From assembly GCF_000331005.1 (NCBI RefSeq), contig NZ_AEJB01000041.1:1-58143 (forward strand): 58,143 bases of DNA. Reading direction: 5' to 3'. The position numbers and the translations under genes were made by a program. Below are positions 44,103 to 53,456 of this stretch, one piece after another (the stretch's first letter is position 1; each line of letters begins with the position of its first letter). The stretch comes from Streptomyces turgidiscabies Car8 (lineage in GTDB: Bacteria > Actinomycetota > Actinomycetes > Streptomycetales > Streptomycetaceae). Under the pieces are notes generated by a model that saw nothing but the letters and a program-made list of their open reading frames with translations, did no database searches and had not been told where the DNA came from.

Positions 44103-44747
44103 ATGGACACCACGCAGCAGAACGATCAGCAGCGGTCCGCCGACCGCCGCCGGCGCGAGCTGCTGGAGGCCGCCGACCGAGTGGTGCTCCGCGACGGCCC
44201 CGGCGCCTCGATGAACGCCATCGCCGCCGAGGCGGGCATCACCAAACCCATTCTCTACCGGCACTTCGGTGACAAAGGCGGACTCTACGCCGCTCTGGCC
44301 AAACGGCACACCGACGCCCTGCTCTACTCCCTGCGGGCCGCGCTGGACGCTCCGGCGGAGCGGCGGGAGCGGGTGGAGGCCACGCTGGACACCTACCTCG
44401 CGGCGATCGAGGCACGGCCCCAGGTGTACCGGTTCCTGATGCACCCCGCGGACGGTGTGTCACCCGGCGACCCCGGGTTCGATGTGAGGAAGCACTCGCT
44501 GCCGTTGCTGCGGCTGATGGGCGAGGAGTTGGCCCAGGTGATCGAGGATCGGCTGGATCTCGGGCCCGGCAGTCAGCAGTTGGCTCGGGTGTGGGGGCAC
44601 GGGATAGTCGGCATGATGCACGCGGCCGGGGACTGGTGGCTGGGTGAACGGCCCTGTTCCCGGGCCGAGTTGGTGCGGAGTTTGGCTGATTTGCTGTGGG
44701 GGCGGCTGGCTGCCGCCGGGGACCGGGTCGGTGGGCCGGGGTTCTAG
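44103..44747 (+). CDS. TetR-family transcriptional regulator
   Basis: This 214-residue repressor has an N-terminal helix-turn-helix (MNAIAAEAGITKPILYRHFG) and an all-helical ligand domain. GGGAGAGAGA precedes the ATG at 44103. The palindrome at 43957-43971 and the divergent acyl-CoA dehydrogenase imply an acyl-CoA as ligand, by analogy with other fatty-acid TetR regulators. Confidence 0.9.
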   Translation: MDTTQQNDQQRSADRRRRELLEAADRVVLRDGPGASMNAIAAEAGITKPILYRHFGDKGGLYAALAKRHTDALLYSLRAALDAPAERRERVEATLDTYLAAIEARPQVYRFLMHPADGVSPGDPGFDVRKHSLPLLRLMGEELAQVIEDRLDLGPGSQQLARVWGHGIVGMMHAAGDWWLGERPCSRAELVRSLADLLWGRLAAAGDRVGGPGF

Positions 44748-44757
44748 GGGGTTGTGT

Positions 44758-44806
44758 GTCGTCCGCGGGTGCGTTGTGGCCTGTCGCGCAGTTCCGCGCG
44801 CCCCTA
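44758..44806. repeat. Dispersed GC-rich repeat, copy C
   Basis: Reverse-orientation copy, with core at 44783-44804, between the convergent TetR and peptide deformylase genes; it reaches the deformylase stop codon. Flanking bases (CGGGTGCG...TGTGGC) match copy D. Confidence 0.85.
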
Positions 44807-45382
44807 ACTACGTCCACTCACCCCATGCCACGAAGCTCGGGTTGCCTGTCGCATCAGCCTTCTGTGGCGCCAGCCCGTCAGACGGTCCACGTACGTGTCG
44901 CCCGCCAAGTGGTCCAGCTCGTGTTGGAGGCATCTCGCGAAGAAGCCCGTGCCCTCGACGCGTACCGGGTCGCCCGTCGCCGTGAAGCCCTCGACCGTCG
45001 TCTCGTCGTGCCGTTCGGTGCCCGCCTCCAGGCCGGGGAGGGACAGGCAGCCCTCGGGTCCACGGAGGACCAGCCCGGTCGCCTCGACCAGGCGGGGGTT
45101 GACCACATGGCCCACGTGACGGACGTCATCGTCGTCGGGGCAGTCGTATACGAAGACCCTCAGGGGCCTGCCGATCTGGTTCGCGGCGAGGCCCACGCCC
45201 TGGGCGGCGTACATTGTCGCGAACATGTCCTCGACGAGCGCGGCGAGTTCGGCGTCGAAGTGTGTGACTTCGACGCAGGGGCTGTGCAGAACGGGGTCGC
45301 CGAGCAGTGTCAGGGGGCGGACGCGCCCCCGGGTGCCGGGGATGGAGCCTGGTCGCATGGCCGCAAGGGTACGGTCACCCAT
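44804..45382 (-). CDS. def: Peptide deformylase
   Basis: This 192-residue metalloenzyme removes the formyl group from new proteins. It has all three motifs: GVGLAANQIG, EGCLSLPG (Cys metal ligand) and QHELDHLAG (His ligands and catalytic Glu). The start is either the ATG at 45382 or the one at 45358, and neither has a strong ribosome-binding site. The open frame beyond is a shadow of the MurT gene. Streptomyces carry several deformylases, and this is probably an accessory one. Confidence 0.93.
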   Translation of the reverse strand: MGDRTLAAMRPGSIPGTRGRVRPLTLLGDPVLHSPCVEVTHFDAELAALVEDMFATMYAAQGVGLAANQIGRPLRVFVYDCPDDDDVRHVGHVVNPRLVEATGLVLRGPEGCLSLPGLEAGTERHDETTVEGFTATGDPVRVEGTGFFARCLQHELDHLAGDTYVDRLTGWRHRRLMRQATRASWHGVSGRS

Positions 45383-45505
45383 GTCGCGCGGGCGCCGTGG
45401 TGGTGCCGCGATGCGGATTGCGTGAACGGATCTCGATAGGCTGAGGTCCACACCACGTGGCCGGAGGCACAGGCGCGGCGCGTACGCAAGGAGGATCGAG
45501 ATCTG

Positions 45506-46744
45506 ATGGCAGGCAACTCGGACCCGCTCACTCCGCGGGCCAAGCTGGCAGTGACGGCCGGCAAGGCCGTTGCGGCGGCATCGCGTGCGGCAGGGCGCGG
45601 CAGCGGGTCGGTGATCGGTGGCAAGGTAGCCCTCAAACTCGACCCCGACCTCCTCGCCCGGCTCGCCCAGCACCTGGACGTCATCCTGGTCTCGGCCACC
45701 AACGGCAAGACCACGACCACGCGGCTCATCGCGGAGGCCCTGCGCGCCGCCGGACCGGTCGTGTCGAACGCGCTCGGCGCCAACATGCCCGCCGGCATCA
45801 CCTCGGCGCTCGCGGGCGGTTCGGACGCCAAGTTCGGGGTCATCGAGGTCGACGAGAAGTACCTCGCCGGCGTCGCCCGGGACACGGACCCCAAGTGCAT
45901 CGCGCTCCTCAACCTCTCGCGCGACCAGCTCGACCGCGCCGCCGAGACGCGCATGCTCGCCGAGAACTGGCGTGAGGGGCTCGCCGGTTCGAAGGCCGTG
46001 ATCGTCGCCAACGCCGACGACCCGCTGATCGTGTGGGCCGCCTCCTCCTCCCCCAACGTGATCTGGGTCGCCGCCGGGCAGATGTGGAAGGACGACGCCT
46101 GGTCCTGCCCGTCCTGCGGTGGCGTGATGCAGCGCCCCGGCGACGACTGGTTCTGCGGTCAGTGCGGTTTCCGCCGTCCGACGCCGAGTTGGGCGCTGTC
46201 CGGCGACCACGTGCTCGACCCGCACGGGTCGGCCTGGCCGATCCACCTCCAGCTGCCGGGGCGGGCCAACAAGTCCAACGCGGCCGCCTCCGCCGCTGTC
46301 GCCGCCGTGTTCGGCGTACCGCCGCAGGTCGGCCTGGAGCGCATGTACCAGGTGCAGGCCGTGGCCGGACGGTACGACGTCGTGCAGTTCATGCAGCGCG
46401 ATCTGCGGCTGCTGCTCGCCAAGAACCCGGCCGGCTGGCTGGAGACGTTCTCCCTGATCGACCCGCCGCCGACGCCGGTCATCCTCTCCGTGAACGCGCG
46501 GGGCGCCGACGGCACCGACACCTCCTGGCTGTGGGACGTCGACTACACGCAGCTCACCGGTCACCCGATCCTCGTCATCGGCGACCGCAAGCTCGACCTC
46601 GCGGTGCGGCTGGAGGTCGCCAACCAGCACTTCCAGGTCTGCGAGAGCGCCGACCAGGCCGTGCAGATGGCGCCGCCCGGCCGGATCGAGGTCATCGCGA
46701 ACTACACCGCCTTCCAGGACCTGCGCCGCCGCGTCGGCAACTGA
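45506..46744 (+). CDS. murT: MurT, lipid II isoglutaminyl synthase subunit
   Basis: This 412-residue Mur-ligase-like protein forms, with GatD, the enzyme that amidates the D-Glu of lipid II to D-isoglutamine during peptidoglycan synthesis. It has the ATP-binding motif ATNGKTTTT (Lys68) and the diagnostic zinc-ribbon insert with Cys201, Cys204, Cys217 and Cys220. The GatD gene follows after 37 bp, the arrangement known from other Gram-positives. Confidence 0.95.
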   Translation: MAGNSDPLTPRAKLAVTAGKAVAAASRAAGRGSGSVIGGKVALKLDPDLLARLAQHLDVILVSATNGKTTTTRLIAEALRAAGPVVSNALGANMPAGITSALAGGSDAKFGVIEVDEKYLAGVARDTDPKCIALLNLSRDQLDRAAETRMLAENWREGLAGSKAVIVANADDPLIVWAASSSPNVIWVAAGQMWKDDAWSCPSCGGVMQRPGDDWFCGQCGFRRPTPSWALSGDHVLDPHGSAWPIHLQLPGRANKSNAAASAAVAAVFGVPPQVGLERMYQVQAVAGRYDVVQFMQRDLRLLLAKNPAGWLETFSLIDPPPTPVILSVNARGADGTDTSWLWDVDYTQLTGHPILVIGDRKLDLAVRLEVANQHFQVCESADQAVQMAPPGRIEVIANYTAFQDLRRRVGN

Positions 46745-46781
46745 CCACTGCCGGCAACCGACCACTGAGGACGATCACTTC

Positions 46782-47510
46782 ATGAGCGACAACCAGCTGC
46801 GTCTGGTGTGGATCTACCCGGACCTGCTCAGCACCTACGGCGACCAGGGCAACGCACTCGTCCTGGAGCGCCGGGCCCGGCAGCGCGGCCTCGACGTGGC
46901 CCGCCTCGACGTGCGCAGTGACCAGCCGATCCCCACCTCCGGCGACATCTATCTGATCGGCGGCGGCGAGGACCGGCCGCAGCGGCTCGCGGCGGAACGT
47001 TTGCGCCGTGACGGCGGTCTGCACCGGGCCGTCGGCAACGGCGCGATCGTGTTCTCCGTGTGCGCCGGGTACCAGATCCTGGGCCACGAGTTCATCAACG
47101 ACCTCGGTCAGCGCGAGCCCGGCCTCGGACTCCTCGACGTGGTCTCGGTTCGCGGCGAGGGCGAGCGGTGCGTGGGCGACGTACTCGGAGACATCGACGC
47201 GCGCCTCGGCCTGCCCCCGCTGACCGGCTTCGAGAACCACCAGGGCGTCACCCACCTCGGTCCCACCGCGCGCCCGTTCGCGAAGGTGCGGCTCGGCAAG
47301 GGCAACGGCACGGGGGACGGCACGGAGGGCGCGTACAACGACACGGTCTTCGGTACGTACATGCACGGGCCCGTGCTCGCCCGTAACCCGCTGATCGCGG
47401 ACCTGCTGCTGAAGCTGGCCCTCGACGTCAACGCGCTGCCGCCGACCGACGACCGCTGGTACGAGGCGCTGCGCAACGAGCGCATCACGGCGGCGCAGCA
47501 GCCCGCCTGA
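46782..47510 (+). CDS. gatD: GatD, glutamine amidotransferase subunit
   Basis: This 242-residue class-I-like amidotransferase domain supplies ammonia to MurT. The nucleophile is Cys94 (VCAGYQILG) and the likely catalytic His is His195 (YMHGPVLARNP). It acts in the cytoplasm with MurT, encoded immediately upstream. Confidence 0.95.
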   Translation: MSDNQLRLVWIYPDLLSTYGDQGNALVLERRARQRGLDVARLDVRSDQPIPTSGDIYLIGGGEDRPQRLAAERLRRDGGLHRAVGNGAIVFSVCAGYQILGHEFINDLGQREPGLGLLDVVSVRGEGERCVGDVLGDIDARLGLPPLTGFENHQGVTHLGPTARPFAKVRLGKGNGTGDGTEGAYNDTVFGTYMHGPVLARNPLIADLLLKLALDVNALPPTDDRWYEALRNERITAAQQPA

Positions 47511-47722
47511 CCTGCGCGCACTCCCGTGCCCGCGCCGGCCGGTACACCTGCCGTCCGTGTGCGCGTCACCGGCCCGTCTGACGGGGCATCCGCACAGGTG
47601 AGCGCGGGTGTCCAGCACCCGGACGGGTGCTACGGCTCCGGTCCCCGCCGCCGGTATGGTGACGGGGATCGAGCCGGACAGCGTGGTCCGGTCCCGGCCC
47701 ACGTGGAGAAGGTTTTCGGGCG

Positions 47723-48748
47723 ATGCGCATTGGTGTCCTGACGTCCGGCGGCGACTGCCCCGGCCTGAACGCCGTCATCCGGTCCGTCGTGCACCGCGCC
47801 GTCGTGGACCACGGCGACGAGGTCATCGGCTTCCGGGACGGCTGGAAAGGCCTCCTGGAGTGCGACTACCTCAAGCTCGACCTCGACGCGGTGAGCGGCA
47901 TCCTCGCTCGCGGCGGCACCATCCTCGGCTCTTCCCGGGTCCGCCCCGAGCATCTGCGGGACGGCGTCGAGCGGGCCAGGGGCCATGTCGAGGAGCTCGG
48001 ACTCGACGCGATCATCCCGATCGGCGGCGAGGGCACGCTCAAGGCGGCCCGGCTGTTGTCCGACAACGGCCTGCCGATAGTCGGCGTCCCGAAGACCATC
48101 GACAACGACATCGCGGTCACGGACGTCACCTTCGGCTTCGACACGGCCGTCGGAGTCGCCACGGAGGCGCTGGACCGGCTGAAGACCACCGCCGAGTCCC
48201 ACCAGCGCGTCCTGATCGTCGAGGTCATGGGCCGTCACACCGGCTGGATCGCCCTGCACTCCGGCATGGCCGCGGGCGCCCACGCCATCGTCGTACCGGA
48301 ACGCCCCTTCGACATCGAGGAGTTGGCCGCGCGCGTGGGTGAGCGGTTCGCGGCGGGCAAGCGGTTCGCGATCGTCGTCGCCGCGGAGGGTGCGAAGCCG
48401 CGCGCGGGCTCGATGGAGTTCGACGAGGGCGGCAAGGACGTGTACGGCCACGAGCGCTTCGCCGGGATCGCCCGGCAGCTCTCCCTGGAGCTGGAGGAGC
48501 GGCTCGGGAAGGAGGCGCGGCCGGTGATCCTGGGGCATGTGCAGCGGGGTGGGACGCCCACGGCCTACGACCGGGTGCTGGCGACCCGGTTCGGGTGGCA
48601 TGCGGTGGAGGCCGTGCACCGGGGTGAGTTCGGACGGATGACGGCGCTTCGGGGTACGGACATCGTGATGGTGTCCCTGGCCGAGGCCGTCGAGACGTTG
48701 AAGACGGTTCCTGAGGCTCGGTACGCCGAGGCGGAGTGTGTGCTTTAG
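47723..48748 (+). CDS. pfkA: 6-phosphofructokinase
   Basis: This 341-residue enzyme phosphorylates fructose 6-phosphate. It begins MRIGVLTSGGDCPGLNA. The phosphate donor loop reads GGEGT, with Gly where pyrophosphate-dependent enzymes have Asp, so ATP is the likely donor, although PKTIDNDI is also found in pyrophosphate-type enzymes. The substrate motif VEVMGRHTGWIA is present. Streptomyces usually have several paralogues. A 212-bp gap upstream separates it from gatD. Confidence 0.93.
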   Translation: MRIGVLTSGGDCPGLNAVIRSVVHRAVVDHGDEVIGFRDGWKGLLECDYLKLDLDAVSGILARGGTILGSSRVRPEHLRDGVERARGHVEELGLDAIIPIGGEGTLKAARLLSDNGLPIVGVPKTIDNDIAVTDVTFGFDTAVGVATEALDRLKTTAESHQRVLIVEVMGRHTGWIALHSGMAAGAHAIVVPERPFDIEELAARVGERFAAGKRFAIVVAAEGAKPRAGSMEFDEGGKDVYGHERFAGIARQLSLELEERLGKEARPVILGHVQRGGTPTAYDRVLATRFGWHAVEAVHRGEFGRMTALRGTDIVMVSLAEAVETLKTVPEARYAEAECVL

Positions 48749-48763
48749 CCGCTGGCAGTTGGC

Positions 48764-48820
48764 CGTCGTCCTTCGGGTGCGGGTCCGCTGTGGCTTGTCG
48801 CGCAGTTCCCCGCGCCCCTG
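48764..48820. repeat. Dispersed GC-rich repeat, copy D
   Basis: Reverse-orientation copy, with core at 48797-48818, between the codirectional phosphofructokinase and CtaG genes. Confidence 0.85.
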
Positions 48821-48871
48821 AAGACCCTCCCCCGGTCCGAGTCGTGACCGGGGCGGTTCTACTCTTGGGGG

Positions 48872-49825
48872 ATGGAGCACAGCGGGCACAGCGGTACGAC
48901 CATGGATCTTCTGCCCTTCACCCTGGGGCGGGGGCTCGGGTGGTCCGCCGACCCGTTCTTCCTGGTCGCCTGTCTGGCGGGGCTCGGCCTCTACGGGTGG
49001 GGGGTCGTGCGGCTCACCCGGCGTGGGGACAAGTGGTCCGTCGGGCGGACCGTCTCCTTCGTGCTCGGTGTGCTGACCGTCATGCTCGTCATGTGCACCA
49101 GGCTCAACGACTACGGCATGGTCATGTTCAGCGTGCACATGGTGCAGCACATGGTGATCAGCATGGTCTCCCCGATCCTCATTCTGCTCGGCGCCCCGAT
49201 CACGCTCGCCCTGCGGGCGCTGCCGGTCGCCGGACGGGGGCGGAAGGGGCCGCGTGAACTGCTGCTGGCGCTGCTGCACAGCCGGTTCATGCGGATCGTC
49301 ACGCACGCGGCGTTCACCATCCCGCTGTTCATCGCCAGTCTCTACGTCCTGTACTTCACTCCGCTCTTCGACTTCCTGATGAGTTCGAAGGCCGGGCACA
49401 TCACGATGATGTGTCACTTCCTCGCCGTCGGGCTGATCTTCTTCTGGCCGATCATGGGCGTCGACCCCGGCCCGAACCGGCCCGGCTATCTGATGCGGAT
49501 GCTGGAACTGTTCGCGGGCATGCCGTTCCACGCCTTCTTCGGGATCGCGCTGATGATGGCGTCGGAGCCGATGGTCGAGGCGTACAAGAACCCGCCCGTC
49601 TCGCTCGGCATCGACGCCCTGTCCGACCAGAACGCGGCCGGCGGGATCGCCTGGGCGTTCAGCGAGATCCCGACCGTACTGGTGCTGTTGGCCCTGCTCT
49701 TCCAGTGGCACGGCTCCGAACAGCGGCAGGCCAAGCGTCAGGACCGGGCCGCCGACCGCGACGGCGACAAGGAACTCGAGGCGTACAACGCCTATTTGGC
49801 ATCACTGAACGCACGTGGGCGCTGA
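48872..49825 (+). CDS. CtaG-family cytochrome c oxidase assembly membrane protein
   Basis: This 317-residue protein has about seven membrane helices and several conserved His/Met residues (MFSVHMVQHMVISM, MMCHFLAVG, GMPFHAFFG) suited to copper handling. The family is required for building the CuA or CuB centre of caa3-type cytochrome oxidases in Bacillus. The ATG at 48872 begins a short His-rich extension; a second ATG ten codons on is possible. No oxidase gene is in the window. Confidence 0.9.
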   Translation: MEHSGHSGTTMDLLPFTLGRGLGWSADPFFLVACLAGLGLYGWGVVRLTRRGDKWSVGRTVSFVLGVLTVMLVMCTRLNDYGMVMFSVHMVQHMVISMVSPILILLGAPITLALRALPVAGRGRKGPRELLLALLHSRFMRIVTHAAFTIPLFIASLYVLYFTPLFDFLMSSKAGHITMMCHFLAVGLIFFWPIMGVDPGPNRPGYLMRMLELFAGMPFHAFFGIALMMASEPMVEAYKNPPVSLGIDALSDQNAAGGIAWAFSEIPTVLVLLALLFQWHGSEQRQAKRQDRAADRDGDKELEAYNAYLASLNARGR

Positions 49826-49903
49826 ATCAACTTTCATTCCCGTTGCCTGAAACACTTTCGTATTCAGTAGCATGGACGTGACGTATCCGCCGGGGGGAGC
49901 GGT

Positions 49904-51268
49904 ATGACACTGCATGCTTTCAGGAAACCTGGACTTCAGCGCCTTCTGCGATTGTCCATCGCACTGTTGTGCGTTCTGTTCGCCAGTGGTTGCGACAGGG
50001 AGGCACCACTGACGATGGTGAAGGCGGTGGCTTCGGGGGTGCCTTCCCTCGCGCCGTTCTTCGACGAGAACAGCGGCCTGGGTCATGACGCCCAGGTCCG
50101 TTCGCAGCCCGCGCACGGCAGCAGCCTGCAGCAGGGCAGCACGCCCGGGCTGTACGGGGGCACGAAGCAGCCGACGGTCTGTGACGTCGACCGGCTGGAA
50201 CAATTTCTCACCGACCCCAGGAACAACAGGAAGGCCCACGAATGGGCACGTGTGGTCGATATTCCACAGGGCGGGATTTCCGCCTATCTCGACCGGCTCA
50301 CACCCGTTCTCCTGCGTCACGACACCCTCGTGAAGAACCACGACTACAAGAAGGAAAAAGCGGTCCCCTTCGACGCGCTGCTCCAGGCGGGAATCGCGGT
50401 TCTCGTCGATGAGGCGGGAGTTCCCGCAGTGAAGTGTTCATGCGGAAATCCGCTGAGGCCGTTCAAGGGCGCCACGAACCGTATTTTCCGTCGAGTTCGA
50501 GGACGGCAACAAGAAGTGGCGCGACTACGACGCCGACGAGGTCGTGCTCGTCCGACCCGCACCCGGCGGCAAGGTCGACCGGTTCGCGCTCGTCGACGTG
50601 GACGAACCGGAGCGGGGCATCTACCGCCGGACCGGTACCAAGGGTGAGGTCGACAAGGTGTTCGACACGCGGGAGCGCCATCAGGTGCCGCGCCTCGCCG
50701 GGACGACCTTCGGCGCGGCGAGCAGCCGTCTGACGGAGCTGGGCCTGGCGACGGCGTACGACAGCGCCGGGCTGCCCCCGGCGGACGCCATCGTCACCGG
50801 GTCGGACCCTGGACCGGGAGCACCGCTCCCCTTCGGCTCGTACGTCACGCTCAACGTGCGCATCGAGTCGGGGTCGGCGGACGACGGCAGCGGCCCAACT
50901 CCCTCTGGGGCAGGCACAGGATCGCAGCCCGGGTCGTCGGGGTCGGGGTCGCCGCCAGGTTCCGGGGCTACCTCGGCTCCGGGATCCGACACCCCGTCAC
51001 CGACGGGACCGACGCGTCGACTCTGTCGACCGCTCCCCCCCGACGCTTTCCCCCTCGTCCAGTGACAAGCCGACGCCGAGTGCGTCCGAGCCGCCCTCGC
51101 CCGATCCCACACCGTCCGGGCCCACCAGCGAGCCGCCCTCTCCGGAGTCACCATCCCCGTCGAGCGAAACATCCAGCCCACCCCCCCGACTCACCACCCC
51201 CAGAAGCGAGCAGCCCACCTCCGACGATCACCACGACTTCGGATCCCCCGGAATCGCCGGTCGCGTAA
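49904..51268 (+). pseudogene. DUF6777-like lipoprotein gene, frameshifted three times
   Basis: The product starts with a lipoprotein signal (lipobox ASGC, Cys29) and a conserved region (GLYGGTKQP, KCSCGNPL) I associate with DUF6777. Frame 1 runs 49904 to about 50484, then the sequence continues in another frame (DYDADEVVLVRPAP, then a PASTA-like stretch to about 51035) and finally in a Ser/Pro/Thr-rich tail. Removing one base from each of three homopolymer runs (T4 at 50484-50487, C7 at 51035-51041, C7 at 51181-51187) restores a single 453-residue frame ending at 51268. Either these are sequencing errors or the gene is dead or phase-variable. It lies upstream of a Ser/Thr kinase gene and may be part of the same surface-sensing unit. 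Confidence 0.75.
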
Positions 51269-51269
51269 C

Positions 51270-51330
51270 CGCGCCCTCTAAGGGGCGCGGGGGACTGCGC
51301 GACCCCCCCCCCCCATGGCCCGCAGCCGAC
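51270..51330. repeat. Dispersed GC-rich repeat, copy E, with poly-C tract
   Basis: Forward copy, with core at 51282-51303 (one base differs from copy B), followed directly by 12 consecutive C residues from 51303. It lies between the DUF6777-like gene and the kinase gene. Confidence 0.85.
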
Positions 51331-51367
51331 GAACCGCACATCCAGCGGGTAGACCTGGGAGTCACGG

Positions 51368-53218
51368 ATGCCATCAGGACCATCAGGACCACCCGCCTCC
51401 GGAGTGGGCCGGGTCATCGCCGGCCGTTACCTCCTGCTCAACCAACTCGGTAGCGGCGGCATGGGCCATGTCTGGCTCGCCCACGACCAGGAACTCGCCT
51501 GCGAGGTCGCCCTCAAGGAGATCGTGTTCCGCGACCCGGTCGAGGCCTCCGACGAGCGCGCCTCCCGAGTCGCCAGAGCCCGTGCCGAGGCCCGGCACGC
51601 GGCCGGGCTGCGCGCCAACCCGAACGTGGTGACCGTGCACGACGTACTGGAGCACGAGGGCCTCCCGTGGATCGTCATGGAGTACGTGGCGGGCGCCCTC
51701 GACCTGCGTGACCTGATCGGTATGCGCGGCCCGCTGGCGCCCGACGAGTGCGCCCGCATCGGCCTCGCCGTCCTGGACGCGCTGACCGCCGGACACGAGC
51801 AGGGCATCATGCACCGGGACGTGAAGCCCGCGAACATCCTGCTGGCGCCGGACCGCACCGGGACGCCGTACTCCCGGATCCTGCTCACCGACTACGGCAT
51901 CTCGGTGCAGCCGGACGCGGGAGAGACTCGGTACACGCTGACGTCCGCCCTGGTCGGCACGGCCGGCTATCTGGCGCCCGAGCGGGCCACCGGCGGACCG
52001 CCGACCGCCGCCGCCGACCTGTTCTCACTGGGCTGCACGCTGTATCACGCGGTCGAGGGCGTCGGGCCGTTCGAACGGGACACGCATTTCGCGGAAGTCA
52101 CCGCCGTGGTCATGGAGGAGCACCGGAAACCGGAGCGGGCGGGCGCGCTGAGGCCCGTACTGGAGGCGATGCTCGACAAGGACCCGGACCGGCGGATCAC
52201 GGCGGCCCGCGCGGAAGCGGCCCTGGACCGTATCGTCACGCCCCAGGCCGACCCGTACGAGCACACCAGGACGGATCCGGGGTCGCTGCCGCCCTGGGGT
52301 GCGTCGGAGCAGCTCTACGGGCCTCACCAGGCTCCGCCGTCGCCGCCCGTGGGCGTCTCCCCCGCCCGGTCCGCGCCCCCGCCGGAACCGCCGCGGCACA
52401 CCCGGGCCCTCCCGGCAGCCCTGGGCGCCCTGCTCGGGATCGCCCTCGCCGGCGCCGGCCTCTGGTTCGTCCTGGGCGGCCCACCGGGCGGCGACGAGGA
52501 GACCGCGCGGAAGCCGTACGGCGGCCCCGTCGGTCTCGCCGCACCCCTGGCGGTGGGCGACTGTGTGTTCGCCGACTGGCCCGGTGGCGCGCGCTTCGAG
52601 GGGACGCCACGGCTGACCGTGGACCCGGCCTGCGGGGGCGCGGCGCCGGACGGGCAGGTGCTGGCGGTCGTGGACGCCGCGTCCGCCGCCGAGGCGCGGG
52701 TGCGGGGGCCCGGCGAGTGCGAGGAGCGGACCCGGGATCTCAGGGAGAAGCTGGCGGACGTACGCGGCTATGCCGTCGTGCCGGCCGAGGGCGGGTTCCG
52801 GGCCGCCGAGGGGCGTACGGCCTGTCTGCTGCTCGGTGCGAACGGGCCGGTGTACGGGCCGCTCGGGCCGTTCCGCGAGGCCGGGCAGGCGTTTCGCGAC
52901 ACGGCCGGCATGCAGAAGCGGGACTGTCTGAGGTCACCGTCCGGGCGGGAGGCGCGGCTGGTCGCCTGCACCGAGCCGCACGACGAGCAGGTCCTCGGAT
53001 TCACTCGGCTCGACGCCGCTGTCCCCTTCGAGGAGGCGCGCGACGTGTCGGACACCGCCTGCGCGAAGGCCGTGCCACCGACCGACTACGGCTTCGATCC
53101 GTCGGTCTACGAGGCCGGGTCCTGGACGGGCCGCGGAGCCTGGGACTCCGGAACGCATTTCGTCGTGTGCACCGTTCGCAGGCAGAACGGGGGCACCATG
53201 GAGGGAGAAGAGCCATGA
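51368..53218 (+). CDS. Membrane Ser/Thr protein kinase with extracytoplasmic domain
   Basis: The protein has 616 residues. The kinase domain (about 20-285) has the glycine loop GSGGMGHVW, Lys50, catalytic HRDVKPANI (Asp151) and TDYGIS (Asp175, with Tyr in place of the usual Phe of DFG). A Pro-rich juxtamembrane segment is followed by one membrane helix (about 340-365) and an extracytoplasmic region of about 250 residues with paired Cys residues and a motif CTEPHDEQVLG that resembles septum-formation domains, not PASTA repeats. It would sense an envelope signal. The ATG at 51368 is 9-12 codons before the kinase fold. Confidence 0.88.
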   Translation: MPSGPSGPPASGVGRVIAGRYLLLNQLGSGGMGHVWLAHDQELACEVALKEIVFRDPVEASDERASRVARARAEARHAAGLRANPNVVTVHDVLEHEGLPWIVMEYVAGALDLRDLIGMRGPLAPDECARIGLAVLDALTAGHEQGIMHRDVKPANILLAPDRTGTPYSRILLTDYGISVQPDAGETRYTLTSALVGTAGYLAPERATGGPPTAAADLFSLGCTLYHAVEGVGPFERDTHFAEVTAVVMEEHRKPERAGALRPVLEAMLDKDPDRRITAARAEAALDRIVTPQADPYEHTRTDPGSLPPWGASEQLYGPHQAPPSPPVGVSPARSAPPPEPPRHTRALPAALGALLGIALAGAGLWFVLGGPPGGDEETARKPYGGPVGLAAPLAVGDCVFADWPGGARFEGTPRLTVDPACGGAAPDGQVLAVVDAASAAEARVRGPGECEERTRDLREKLADVRGYAVVPAEGGFRAAEGRTACLLLGANGPVYGPLGPFREAGQAFRDTAGMQKRDCLRSPSGREARLVACTEPHDEQVLGFTRLDAAVPFEEARDVSDTACAKAVPPTDYGFDPSVYEAGSWTGRGAWDSGTHFVVCTVRRQNGGTMEGEEP

Positions 53219-53231
53219 GGAGGGTGTTGCG

Positions 53232-53402
53232 ATGCCCGGTTCCACGAACAGTTCCACGAAGACCATGGGGGTGCTCACCGTCGGCGGGCTCGTCGTGGTG
53301 ACGGCCTACACGGTGACGCTCGGCAGCAACGGCTGGCTGTGGTTCGGCTGGGTGGTGCTGGGTCTGATCACTCTCGGGATGGTGGTCGCCCGGCCCACCT
53401 GA
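53232..53402 (+). CDS. Small membrane protein, 56 residues
   Basis: The ATG at 53232 is preceded by GAGGAGG and opens a frame to the TGA at 53400-53402. The product begins MPGSTNSSTKT and has two hydrophobic segments (about 12-28 and 34-52) separated by a Gly/Asn turn. It lies 13 bp after the kinase stop codon and ends before a hairpin, so it is likely co-transcribed with the kinase and may be its membrane partner. I know no function. Confidence 0.7.
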   Translation: MPGSTNSSTKTMGVLTVGGLVVVTAYTVTLGSNGWLWFGWVVLGLITLGMVVARPT

Positions 53403-53413
53403 CGTTCGCACAT

Positions 53414-53438
53414 CCGTACGGGCTATACACCCGTACGG
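53414..53438. terminator. Bidirectional terminator
   Basis: CCGTACGGG, a 7-nt loop (CTATACA) and CCCGTACGG form a perfect 9-bp stem between the convergent small membrane protein gene and the histidine kinase gene. Confidence 0.75.
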
Positions 53439-53456
53439 GCTAACGGGCGGGTCGGG

